DNA of 8,268 bases from Phycisphaerales bacterium UBA7708 (GCA_002482415.1 DLFY01000240.1:26445-34712); one strand, 5' to 3'. Counted from the stretch's first letter, positions 1 to 6,771 are shown. Notes: generated by a model not told the origin, from the letters alone. Numbers and translations are program-made.

Positions 1-1
1 C

Positions 2-1237
2 GCCGAGTCGTTTCTGACGCTGTATTCCCACGCGGCCGAATCCATACTCCGCACCATCCGGACCTCAAACCCGGAAGCCCCGCTGGTGCTGGTGGCTTCG
101 GAGGATTCGTCCCGCAAGGCACTGGAGGCCCTGCGAAAGGGGTATGCCGAATTTCTGGTCAAGCCCGTGGATCGCCGCAAGGCCGAAGGGGTGCTGGATT
201 GCTTTGTTCCGGCCCACCCGTATGCGGCGATGGATTATATTTATCCGACCGGCACCGCGGTCTGTATCGCCGGGCATAGTGCCGCACTGCGGCAGACGGT
301 GGACCTGGCCAAACGTGCCGCGCCGACCTCGGCCCCGATTCTGATTGAGGGCGAAAGCGGCACCGGCAAGGAACTGCTGGCCCAGTTGATTCATGAAAAC
401 AGCCGCCGCAGCGAGGGGCCGTTTATCAAGGTCAACTGTGCGGCACTGACCGAGTCGCTTCTGGAAAGCGAGTTGTTCGGCCATGAAAAGGGGGCTTTTA
501 CCGGGGCGCTGTTCAGCCGCAAGGGGCGTTTTGAAGCCGCACACGGCGGAACGCTGCTGCTGGATGAGATTACCGAGACGCCGACGGCTTTTCAGGCCAA
601 GCTGCTCAGGGCCATCGAGCAGATGTGCTTTGAACGGGTTGGCGGCAATGATCCGGTGCATGTCAACGTCCGCATCCTGAGCACCACCAATCGTCCGATT
701 GTCCGAGCCGTCGAACAGGGGACTTTCCGGGCGGACCTCTATTACCGGCTCAGTGCGATCCGCCTGATGGTGCCGCCGCTGCGTCAGCGGCAGGAGGATA
801 TCGTGCAGATGGTCTGGCTGTTTGTCAATGAATTTGCCGCCGAATCGGCGCGAAGGATTACCGCCATCGACCGGCAGACGCTGCATTTGTTCGAGCAATA
901 CCGCTGGCCGGGCAACATTCGCCAATTGCGCAACATGGTGCGGTCGGCGATGATTCTGGGCAGCGGAGAGGTCTTAAGCGTCCAGCAGATTCCCTGGCTG
1001 CTGGATGAGATTCGTGAAGGCCTGGAAGCCGAAATCAAGCAATCCTGCAGTTCCGCGGACCTGGCCGGCGTGTCGCTGGAAGAACTGGAACGCAGGGCGA
1101 TCCTCGATACGCTGGATCGTCAGCAGGGCAATCAGTCGCAGGCGGCCCGCATTCTGGGCATCAGCGACAGAACACTGCGGGAAAAAGTCAAACGCTATCG
1201 CGGACAGCAGGAACCTGCTGCTGCGGCGTTATTATAA
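2..1237 (+). CDS. Sigma-54-dependent response regulator, NtrC family (5' end outside window)
   Basis: The reading frame is open to the left edge, so the true start lies upstream; an internal GTG at 86 is not a credible start. The visible N-terminus is the second half of a receiver domain, ending in LVKPV, whose Lys (codon 161-163) is the conserved receiver lysine. The AAA+ sigma-54 activation domain follows, with Walker A GESGTGKE (from 350), the sigma-54-contacting GAFTGA loop (491-508), Walker B TLLLDE, FRADLYYRL, and WPGNIRQL near its end. The C-terminus is a Fis-type DNA-binding helix-turn-helix (GNQSQAARILGISDRTLR). The protein should hydrolyse ATP to open sigma-54 promoters. Its place 32 bases before fliL suggests a flagellar regulator of the FlrC/FleR/FlbD/FlgR kind, but which one cannot be decided. 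The phosphoacceptor Asp is off-window. Family assignment is near certain; the flagellar role is inferred from context. Confidence 0.95.
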   Translation, partial: AESFLTLYSHAAESILRTIRTSNPEAPLVLVASEDSSRKALEALRKGYAEFLVKPVDRRKAEGVLDCFVPAHPYAAMDYIYPTGTAVCIAGHSAALRQTVDLAKRAAPTSAPILIEGESGTGKELLAQLIHENSRRSEGPFIKVNCAALTESLLESELFGHEKGAFTGALFSRKGRFEAAHGGTLLLDEITETPTAFQAKLLRAIEQMCFERVGGNDPVHVNVRILSTTNRPIVRAVEQGTFRADLYYRLSAIRLMVPPLRQRQEDIVQMVWLFVNEFAAESARRITAIDRQTLHLFEQYRWPGNIRQLRNMVRSAMILGSGEVLSVQQIPWLLDEIREGLEAEIKQSCSSADLAGVSLEELERRAILDTLDRQQGNQSQAARILGISDRTLREKVKRYRGQQEPAAAALL

Positions 1238-1269
1238 GATTATAAATAAGGCGGGAGAAATACGCAGGT

Positions 1270-1839
1270 ATGGCAGACGAAAAAGAAAAACAGCAGGATA
1301 AACAAAACGAGCAGGGCAAAGGATCAGCCGGGGGTAAAAAGATGGGATTTTTCATCTGGCTGATCCTGGGAGCCGTCGTGGCCGCCGGCGCCACCGGCGG
1401 ATTTGCCCTGTCGCAATTACTTGGCGGCCAGCCGGTCCCGGCGGACACGACTGAACCAGTCGAACCGGAAAAAGATGAAATTTTTAATCCCGCCGCTGTC
1501 ACTCCCGGCCAAAAGAGCTGGCCTTATGACAAACTGGATCCGATTGTGGCCAATCTGGATGAGCCGGGCGTGAGCCGTTTTGTCCGGGTCTCGGTCATCC
1601 TTGAGATGAGTCCCAAAATGGATCCGGTCAAAGGGCCGGAATTTCTCGATGAAAAAAAAGTGCTTTTGCAGGACTGGATGACCACCTATTTTGCAGGGCT
1701 GAGCCTTGAGGATGTCCGCGGTTCGCGCAGTCTGAACCGGATCAAGCGTGAAATTCAGGACCAGGTCAATCAGCTTCTGTTCGGCAGTGATAAGCCCTAT
1801 GTCGAGCGGGTTTTGTTCAAGGAGTTTGCTGTTCAATGA
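1270..1839 (+). CDS. fliL: Flagellar basal body-associated protein FliL
   Basis: This 189-residue protein has FliL architecture: a short, highly charged cytoplasmic N-terminus (residues 1-26), one transmembrane helix (about 27-49, starting FFIWLILG), a Pro/Glu-rich linker (52-75) and a periplasmic domain. The domain begins near the KLDPIVANL strand and ends in the typical FliL C-terminus, VERVLFKEFAVQ. FliL family proteins sit around the stator units in the inner membrane and affect motor torque and stator recruitment. A GGGAG at 1253-1257 lies 12 bases before the ATG. The stop codon overlaps the fliM start (ATGA at 1836-1839), which indicates translational coupling. The fliL-fliM order matches many flagellar operons. 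Length is normal for the family. Confidence 0.92.
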   Translation: MADEKEKQQDKQNEQGKGSAGGKKMGFFIWLILGAVVAAGATGGFALSQLLGGQPVPADTTEPVEPEKDEIFNPAAVTPGQKSWPYDKLDPIVANLDEPGVSRFVRVSVILEMSPKMDPVKGPEFLDEKKVLLQDWMTTYFAGLSLEDVRGSRSLNRIKREIQDQVNQLLFGSDKPYVERVLFKEFAVQ

Positions 1840-2807
1840 GCCGCCTGTCAATCCCCGATAAAAGCATTTCCCGCCAGCGTCTGACGCAGATGCTGGGCCG
1901 TCGTCGGTCGGAGCCGCAAGCCGGCGCTTCTGAAGGCGCCGATGCGCCGCTGTTTGACTGGACCTGCCCGCATCATTTCGGCCCGCAGGAATGGCTTCTG
2001 ATGAAGAACCTCGGCAAGAAAATCGCTGCGTATATGGAAAAGGCGATGGGGCTGGTTTGCCTCGAAGAGCCGAAGGTGATACTGAAAAAGGTGGTGCAGG
2101 AATTTGCCTCTGTCATGTCCGAACAGGCCCTTCGCCAGGAAGCGACGCAGTATTTCCTGCCGCTGCAGGCCCAATCCAAGGGGCCGGACGGCTTTGTGAA
2201 TGTTCAGGCGGAAACCGCCACGGTGCTGGTCGGTCAACTGCTGCGGGATAACGAAGCGGTGATCGGGCAAAACGGAGAATTATCCGTCCTTGAAGAGACC
2301 ATCCTTCAGGACGGCGTACTCATCGTCGCCGATGCGATTATTCAGGCCATTCAGGAATATGGTGAAATCACCGTCAAGCGGTCGGATCGCCTGATTCGCA
2401 GCGACTGGCCGCTGGATGCCCGCCAGCTGCAGGACCTGGTCGGTTTTTCGTTTGACGTGGTGTTTCCCGGCAAGACCGTGGAAATTAGCGTTCAACTGCA
2501 GGCCGAGGCCCTCGATCCGGCGGTGGGAATCACACCCCGTGTGCATAAGACCATCAATACCGCCGAACTGAGCAAAATGATTGTCCGCCAGCTTTCGGAT
2601 GTGCCCGTGGAAGTCACCGCCCGGCTGTGCACCAGCTCCATTCGCATGGAGGATTTGATGCATCTGGAGGCCGGGGATGTCCTGGTGCTGGGCAAAAAAA
2701 TTGAGGAACCGGCGGATGTGCTGCTGAATAACCGGCTTTGTTTTCAGGCGTGGCCGGCCGAGTGCGAAGGCAAACAGGCGCTGGTGATTGCCACTATAAA
2801 AAAATAA
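1836..2807 (+). CDS. fliM: Flagellar motor switch protein FliM, divergent
   Basis: The 323-residue protein is identified by position (4-base overlap with fliL, followed by fliN) and by domain layout. A CheC-like middle domain begins at FDWTCPHHFGPQEWLLMKNL (residues 40-59), and a C-terminal SpoA/FliN-like domain spans about 236-321, with the characteristic LEAGDVLVLGKKIEEPADV. FliM links FliG to FliN in the C-ring and normally receives CheY-P. Two hallmarks are missing. The N-terminal LSQxEIDALL-type CheY-binding peptide is replaced by ISRQRLTQMLG (11-21), with the acidic positions changed to Gln, Arg or Thr. The LLGGxG motif of the middle domain, part of the FliG interface, is replaced by LLRDNEAVIG (135-144). 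The protein could be called a generic SpoA-domain switch protein, but overall length and synteny favour FliM. Confidence 0.85.
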   Translation: MSRLSIPDKSISRQRLTQMLGRRRSEPQAGASEGADAPLFDWTCPHHFGPQEWLLMKNLGKKIAAYMEKAMGLVCLEEPKVILKKVVQEFASVMSEQALRQEATQYFLPLQAQSKGPDGFVNVQAETATVLVGQLLRDNEAVIGQNGELSVLEETILQDGVLIVADAIIQAIQEYGEITVKRSDRLIRSDWPLDARQLQDLVGFSFDVVFPGKTVEISVQLQAEALDPAVGITPRVHKTINTAELSKMIVRQLSDVPVEVTARLCTSSIRMEDLMHLEAGDVLVLGKKIEEPADVLLNNRLCFQAWPAECEGKQALVIATIKK

Positions 2808-2816
2808 CGTCATAAT

Positions 2817-2831
2817 ATACCCAATGGGTAT
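2817..2831. repeat. Perfect 15-bp palindrome in the fliM-fliN gap
   Basis: ATACCCA-A-TGGGTAT is an inverted repeat with 7-base arms around one central base, starting 9 bases after the fliM stop codon. The size and symmetry fit a dimeric regulator's operator; as RNA it could form only a weak 6-bp hairpin with a 3-base loop. No T-run follows, so it is not an intrinsic terminator. Its function is unknown. Confidence 0.4.
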
Positions 2832-2914
2832 GATGATTCGGCGAGCAAAAGCAGCATGTGGTTGATGCCACTGAACTTCGCCGCGATGAACCGGAAAATA
2901 TCAAGTAGGATCAG

Positions 2915-2920
2915 TATAAA
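2915..2920 (+). promoter_or_regulatory. Possible -10 element upstream of fliN (weak)
   Basis: TATAAA, followed by AT, lies 21 bases before the fliN ATG in the only sizeable gap of the cluster. No good -35 hexamer is visible at 16-18 bases upstream, and no sigma-54 (GG-N10-GC) or sigma-28 motif was found in the gap. It is a weak candidate for an internal promoter. Confidence 0.2.
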
Positions 2921-2926
2921 ATAGAA

Positions 2927-2931
2927 CAGGA
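2927..2931 (+). promoter_or_regulatory. Ribosome binding site deciding the fliN start
   Basis: CAGGA ends 9 bases before the ATG at 2941 but only 3 bases before the in-frame GTG at 2935. This favours the ATG. Confidence 0.55.
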
Positions 2932-2940
2932 ATCGTGGAC

Positions 2941-3309
2941 ATGGCTCAAACGGAAACTTTACCGAACCAAACCGCCCCGGAGCAGGGAACTGAAGTACGC
3001 AATGTCGAGTACGAAACAGTCAGCCCGACCGCTCCGACCGGTCAGGAAAACCTGGATCTGCTGCTGGAAATCAGCATGCCGATTACCGTCACCATCGGCA
3101 AGGCGCGGATTCCGCTCAAAAAGCTGCTCCAACTGGGACCCGGCGCCGTTTTGAGTCTTGACAAGAGTATCGGCCAGCCCGTGGAATTGTATGTGCAGGA
3201 TATCCCGTTTGCCACCGCCGATGTGGTTGTGGTCAATGACAGCTTTGCCGTACGCATCCGGGAATTGCTGGGCACCGAGGAACAAAAGCCGGCCGCAGCG
3301 GGAAAATAA
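2941..3309 (+). CDS. fliN: Flagellar motor switch protein FliN
   Basis: This 122-residue protein has a low-complexity, Pro/Thr/Glu-rich N-terminus (1-35) and a canonical SpoA domain at about 37-110: NLDLLLEISMPITVTIGKA, then LLQLGPGAVLSLDKSIGQPV and FAVRIREL. The LGPG and GQPVEL positions are textbook FliN. FliN forms the base of the cytoplasmic C-ring, helps dock export substrates through FliH, and contributes to switching. The ATG at 2941 is chosen over the GTG at 2935 on ribosome-binding-site spacing. Unlike FliM here, this FliN looks conventional. It is separated from fliM by 133 bases and is followed directly by flhA. Confidence 0.95.
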   Translation: MAQTETLPNQTAPEQGTEVRNVEYETVSPTAPTGQENLDLLLEISMPITVTIGKARIPLKKLLQLGPGAVLSLDKSIGQPVELYVQDIPFATADVVVVNDSFAVRIRELLGTEEQKPAAAGK

Positions 3310-3330
3310 CCTCAGCGAGTGAATGCATAC

Positions 3331-5448
3331 ATGCCTGCATCTGAAAAAAATAAATCATCAGTCAATGGATTGCTGTCCGGGATAGCCACCAACAGCAACC
3401 TGATTTTCGCCGTGCTGCTGGTGGCGGTCCTGGCGACGCTGCTGGTGCCGCTGCCGACGATTATCCTCGATATCGGTCTTGCGTGCAGTATTTCGCTGGG
3501 TGTGATGGTGCTGATTATCGTGCTGTCCACCAATGAACCGCTGGAACTGTCAACGTTTCCGTCGCTGCTGCTGATTTCAACCCTGTTCCGCCTGTCGCTG
3601 AATGTGGCATCGACGCGTCTGATTCTGACGCGGGGCGACGCCGGCACCATCATTGAGACTTTCGGCAGCTTTGTCGCCGGCGGCAATCTCATCGTGGGCC
3701 TGGTGATGTTTTTGATTCTGGTGGTTATTCAGTTCGTGGTCATCACCAAGGGCGCCAGCCGCATCAGTGAAGTCAGTGCCCGTTTCGTGCTGGATGCCAT
3801 GCCGGGCAAGCAGATGGCCATCGACGCCGATCTGAACGCCGGCATTATCACCGACAAGGACGCCAAGGCCCGCCGCGATGCGATTGTTAAGGAAAGTGAA
3901 TTTTACGGCGCCATGGACGGTGCCAGCAAGTTTATCTCCGGCGATGCCAAAGCCGGTCTGATTATCACCGCCATCAACCTGGTCGGCGGGATCTTGCTGG
4001 GCTGGACGCGGGGCATGGATGTGGGGGCAGCCCTGCAGCATTATGCCATCCTGTCCATCGGTGACGGCCTGGTCAGCCAGATTCCCTCCATTATCATTGC
4101 CGTCAGCAGCGGCTTCCTGGTCAGCAAGATTCGTTCGGACAACACCGTCAGCTTCGATATGACCCGGCAGATGATCCGCCATGCTCAGCCGATGATGATT
4201 ACCGCGGGCATCGTGGGGGCGTTTGTATTTGTGCCGGGATTGCCGAAAATTCCATTTATTGCGATTGCGGGTGTTTTCGGGATTTTGTCCTATCTGCTGC
4301 GTGCGGAACATAAAAAAGAATCCCATGCCCCGGCTGAAACGCCTGCTGAGACCACCGGGGATGACGCCGCGCCTCCGGAAGAGATGCTTCATGCCGATAT
4401 TCTGTCGGTGCTGGTGGGCGTGCGGCTGATTAATCTCGTCGATCCGCGTCGTAAAAGCGGTGTCTTCGAACGCATCGGCGCCCTGCGGAAAAAGATTGCC
4501 CAGAAGTTCGGTTTTATTATGCCGCTGGTCCGGCTGCGGGATAATCTGAATCTGGACCCGACCACTTATGAAATCCGGCTCTACGACCACGTTATCGCCT
4601 CCGGCAAAATAGAACCTGATAAATTCCTGGCGATGGATGCCGGCGGGGTGCAAACCCCCATCAAGGGCGTTCCCGCCAAAGAACCGGTGTATGGATTGCC
4701 GGCCCTGTGGATCAGTGAACCCGACAAGGAAAATGCTGAAATCAACGGCTATACGGTTATTGACCCCGAATCGGTGCTGATTACCCACTTATCCGAGACC
4801 ATCTCCCGTCATGCTCATGAATTTCTGACCCGTGAAGATGTTCAGCAGCTCGTCGAGCGGCTTCGCAAAAGTCAGCCATCGCTGGTGGGTGAGGTGGTTC
4901 CTGAAGTGGTATCGATTGGCCTGCTGCAGCGGGTTCTGCAGAATCTGCTCAGGGAAAACATCCCCATTCGGGACCTGCCGCTGATTCTGGAATCGCTGGG
5001 CGAACACGGAGGCAAAAGCAAAAGCGCCGTCCTGCTGACCGAGTTTGTCCGCAAGGCCATCTCCCGCAGCATTACCGAGCAGTTTTCCACCTACAAGGGA
5101 CTGGAAGCCATTACGCTCGATCCGGCGCTGGAACATTATCTGCTCGGCAAAGTCAGCCAGACTGCCGATGCGATCAATCTGTCCATTGCCCCGGATACCG
5201 CCGGCCAGATTACTCAGTCGGTTGCCGCGGCCTGGCGCACGGCGATGGAGAAAGGCCTGGAAGGGGTCGTGGTGCTGTGCGATGCCCGTATTCGCTCCGG
5301 CCTGCATGCCCTGCTGAGCCGGTCGATTCGCCGGCTGCCGGTCCTGGCGTATGATGAAGTCGTGCCGGGCACGGCGGTCAATATCCTCGAAACCGTCTCG
5401 GTCCATACGGCCGAGCTTGAATCCGCTGCATCTTTGGCGGCGGTATAG
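3331..5448 (+). CDS. flhA: Flagellar biosynthesis protein FlhA, export gate
   Basis: The 705-residue length (from the ATG) is typical. The N-terminal half is a multi-pass membrane domain with conserved FlhA/FHIPEP segments: STFPSLLLISTLFRLSLNVA (75-94), GASRISEVSARFVLDAMPGK (141-160), DADLNAG, and AMDGASKFISGDA with its conserved acidic residues (194-206). A variable charged linker (about 325-352) leads to the cytoplasmic domain, with VGVRLINLVD, PLVRLRDNLNLDPTTYEIRL and the conserved VLLTEFVRKAISR helix. FlhA forms the nonameric ring of the flagellar type III export apparatus, uses proton motive force and binds chaperone-substrate complexes. The start is uncertain: an in-frame GTG at 3319 would add four residues, but GAGTG at 3317-3321 is better spaced for the ATG at 3331. 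The gene appears intact. Confidence 0.96.
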   Translation: MPASEKNKSSVNGLLSGIATNSNLIFAVLLVAVLATLLVPLPTIILDIGLACSISLGVMVLIIVLSTNEPLELSTFPSLLLISTLFRLSLNVASTRLILTRGDAGTIIETFGSFVAGGNLIVGLVMFLILVVIQFVVITKGASRISEVSARFVLDAMPGKQMAIDADLNAGIITDKDAKARRDAIVKESEFYGAMDGASKFISGDAKAGLIITAINLVGGILLGWTRGMDVGAALQHYAILSIGDGLVSQIPSIIIAVSSGFLVSKIRSDNTVSFDMTRQMIRHAQPMMITAGIVGAFVFVPGLPKIPFIAIAGVFGILSYLLRAEHKKESHAPAETPAETTGDDAAPPEEMLHADILSVLVGVRLINLVDPRRKSGVFERIGALRKKIAQKFGFIMPLVRLRDNLNLDPTTYEIRLYDHVIASGKIEPDKFLAMDAGGVQTPIKGVPAKEPVYGLPALWISEPDKENAEINGYTVIDPESVLITHLSETISRHAHEFLTREDVQQLVERLRKSQPSLVGEVVPEVVSIGLLQRVLQNLLRENIPIRDLPLILESLGEHGGKSKSAVLLTEFVRKAISRSITEQFSTYKGLEAITLDPALEHYLLGKVSQTADAINLSIAPDTAGQITQSVAAAWRTAMEKGLEGVVVLCDARIRSGLHALLSRSIRRLPVLAYDEVVPGTAVNILETVSVHTAELESAASLAAV

Positions 5449-5461
5449 AACGGAGTCGAAC

Positions 5462-5698
5462 ATGGATAAAACGATTCTGAGAATAGCACGTATTGCGGCG
5501 ATTATGGCGTTTTTTGTGATGGCGCTGGCCGGCTGGTTCAGCCATGGCGACCCGGCAGTCTGCGCCTGGCGGGGCATTATTGGTGCGATTGTCATGTACA
5601 CCGCCGTCCGAATTGCAGGCGCCATGCTTGTCAAAATTGTGATAGATGCGATGGTACGTGATGAAATGAAAAAGAACAATCACGGAGATAAGTATTGA
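5462..5698 (+). CDS. Small two-helix membrane protein between flhA and fliA
   Basis: I do not recognise a family for this 78-residue protein. It has two predicted transmembrane helices, about residues 9-25 (AAIMAFFVMALAGW core) and 38-60 (GIIGAIVMYTAVRIAGAML core). They are joined by a short loop containing one Cys (WFSHGDPAVCAW) and followed by a charged tail (VRDEMKKNNHGDKY). The ATG has a clear GGAG 6 bases upstream (5452-5455), 13 bases after flhA, and its stop codon shares the A of the fliA start codon (TGATG at 5696-5700). The spacing strongly supports a real, co-translated gene. Many flagellar operons carry flhF and flhG at this position; this protein is related to neither. A role in export or motor assembly is plausible only from context. 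Confidence 0.8.
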   Translation: MDKTILRIARIAAIMAFFVMALAGWFSHGDPAVCAWRGIIGAIVMYTAVRIAGAMLVKIVIDAMVRDEMKKNNHGDKY

Positions 5699-6531
5699 TG
5701 GATCCGCTGGTTGAACAACAGATTCCAATCGCTCCGGAGGTTTCGGCCCAGCCCGCTGATTCGCGTGCGGCGCTGGCCGCCGAATTCCTCGAGCCGCAAT
5801 TGTCGGCCGGTCAGGCTGCACGAATGTACACCAGCCACAACCGCAAGCAGCGGGAAGATGAGCTGATTGTCAAGTACCTGCCGCTGGTGCACAAGATTGT
5901 CAATAAAATCGTGACCTACCTGCAGCCGCCGCTGTCCAAAGACGACCTCGTGTCAGCCGGAACCGTCGGCCTGGTCAAGGCCGCCCGTGATTTCGACCCG
6001 TCCAAAGACGCCGAGTTCAAGACCTATGCTTATATCCGCATCCGCGGAGCCGTCATCGATGAACTGCGAAACTGGTCTTTTGCCCCCGCCAACATCAAAA
6101 AACAGTTCGATCAGGCCCAGGAAATCTCCAGCCAGATGCTCGAAGAGCAGGGTACCGTACCCGACGATGCGGACCTGGCCGGCAGGCTGGGTATGACCAC
6201 CGAAAAGATGTACCGGATGTTCGAAACCGCCCGCGCCCGGCATTTTCTGTCCATTCATGGCGCCGATGAAGAATCGCCCATGCTCGGCAATCTGCTGACC
6301 TGCGGCGGCGCCGGCGTCTCGGATGCCATCGAGATGGAGGAATTGATCGAGAAAATGACCCGGGCCATTCAGGAGCTTCCTGAAAAACAGCGCCGCATTG
6401 TGGTCATGTACTACCAGAAGGAACTCACCATGAAGCAGATTGCCGAGGTGCTCGAAATCACCGAATCCCGTGTCAGCCAGCTTCATGCCGCAGCCCTGTT
6501 CAAGCTCTCCGTGCAGTTGAAAGACGAATAA
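5698..6531 (+). CDS. fliA: Flagellar RNA polymerase sigma factor FliA (sigma-28)
   Basis: This 277-residue sigma-70-family protein of the FliA/WhiG group should direct RNA polymerase to late flagellar promoters. Region 2 runs about 50-130 (LPLVHKIVNK, DDLVSAGTVGLVKAARDFDP, FKTYAYIRIRGAVIDELR); region 3 is about 131-185; region 4 is about 222-272, with LPEKQRRIVVMYYQKELTMK and the sigma-28 hallmark ESRVSQLHAAAL. Two features are odd. An N-terminal extension of about 45 residues, rich in Ala, Pro and Gln, precedes region 2. The usual DWVPRSVRR stretch reads SFAPANIKK (127-135), losing the Arg aligned with E. coli R91. The ATG at 5698 is preferred over the in-frame TTG at 5695, with GGAG at 5684-5687. 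Its promoter specificity may differ from E. coli FliA. Confidence 0.93.
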   Translation: MDPLVEQQIPIAPEVSAQPADSRAALAAEFLEPQLSAGQAARMYTSHNRKQREDELIVKYLPLVHKIVNKIVTYLQPPLSKDDLVSAGTVGLVKAARDFDPSKDAEFKTYAYIRIRGAVIDELRNWSFAPANIKKQFDQAQEISSQMLEEQGTVPDDADLAGRLGMTTEKMYRMFETARARHFLSIHGADEESPMLGNLLTCGGAGVSDAIEMEELIEKMTRAIQELPEKQRRIVVMYYQKELTMKQIAEVLEITESRVSQLHAAALFKLSVQLKDE

Positions 6532-6552
6532 GCAAAGGCAGGAACGGAAACG

Positions 6553-6759
6553 ATGGAAGAACAGCCGAAAATTGAAATACGAACGCCGATGGAGCATGTC
6601 GAGCAGCTTGCCTCCATTGGCCAGCAGGCCCAGGATAAACGCAAACCGCAGGGACGGCCTTCCGGGCGATCCCGCAAACCGGATATCGATCAGATTCTGG
6701 AACAGGAACAGGATTTGCGTCAGTCGCAAAACGAAGGACATATAGACTATCACGCTTGA
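6553..6759 (+). CDS. Small charged protein of unknown function, downstream of fliA
   Basis: This 68-residue protein lies 21 bases after fliA, with an AGGA ribosome binding site 9 bases before the ATG. It has no membrane helix, signal peptide or cysteine. A short helix-forming N-terminal part (MEHVEQLASIGQQAQ) is followed by a basic Pro/Gly/Arg stretch (residues 29-43, KRKPQGRPSGRSRKP) and an acidic Gln-rich helix (44-60, DIDQILEQEQDLRQSQ). It looks largely disordered. The size, disorder and adjacency to fliA invite comparison with the anti-sigma factor FlgM, but I see no FlgM-like C-terminal helices, so that function is not claimed. The spacing and the tight operon support a real gene. Confidence 0.65.
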   Translation: MEEQPKIEIRTPMEHVEQLASIGQQAQDKRKPQGRPSGRSRKPDIDQILEQEQDLRQSQNEGHIDYHA

Positions 6760-6771
6760 AACAGGATACCC

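Noticed and set aside
65..925. Minus-strand open frame opposite the regulator
   Set aside because: The plus strand encodes intact AAA+ motifs; the antisense translation has no domain and no ribosome binding site support.
1205..1220. Inverted repeat CAGCAGG-AA-CCTGCTG near the end of the sigma-54 regulator, possible terminator
   Set aside because: It lies inside the coding region (QQEPAA), the loop is very short, and no T-run follows. It is most likely a product of repeated Gln/Ala codons.
1650..1660. Run of eight A in fliL, a possible slippage site (also seven-A runs in fliM)
   Set aside because: The reading frame is intact on both sides, the downstream FliL C-terminus is normal, and there is no alternative frame with useful coding.
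1850..1862. CCCGATAA resembling a sigma-28 -10 element at the fliM start
   Set aside because: No TAAA-like -35 is present at the right distance, and it is inside the coding sequence.
2840..2880. Sigma-54 promoter (GG-N10-GC) in the fliM-fliN gap
   Set aside because: The nearest GG/GC pair is one base short of the required spacing, and the flanking bases do not match TGGCAC/TTGC.
3577..4788. Long open frame on the minus strand (403 codons) opposite flhA
   Set aside because: The plus-strand frame is an unmistakable FlhA; the opposite frame gives a His/Gln/Gly-rich protein without recognisable domains, typical of antisense shadows of a GC-rich gene.
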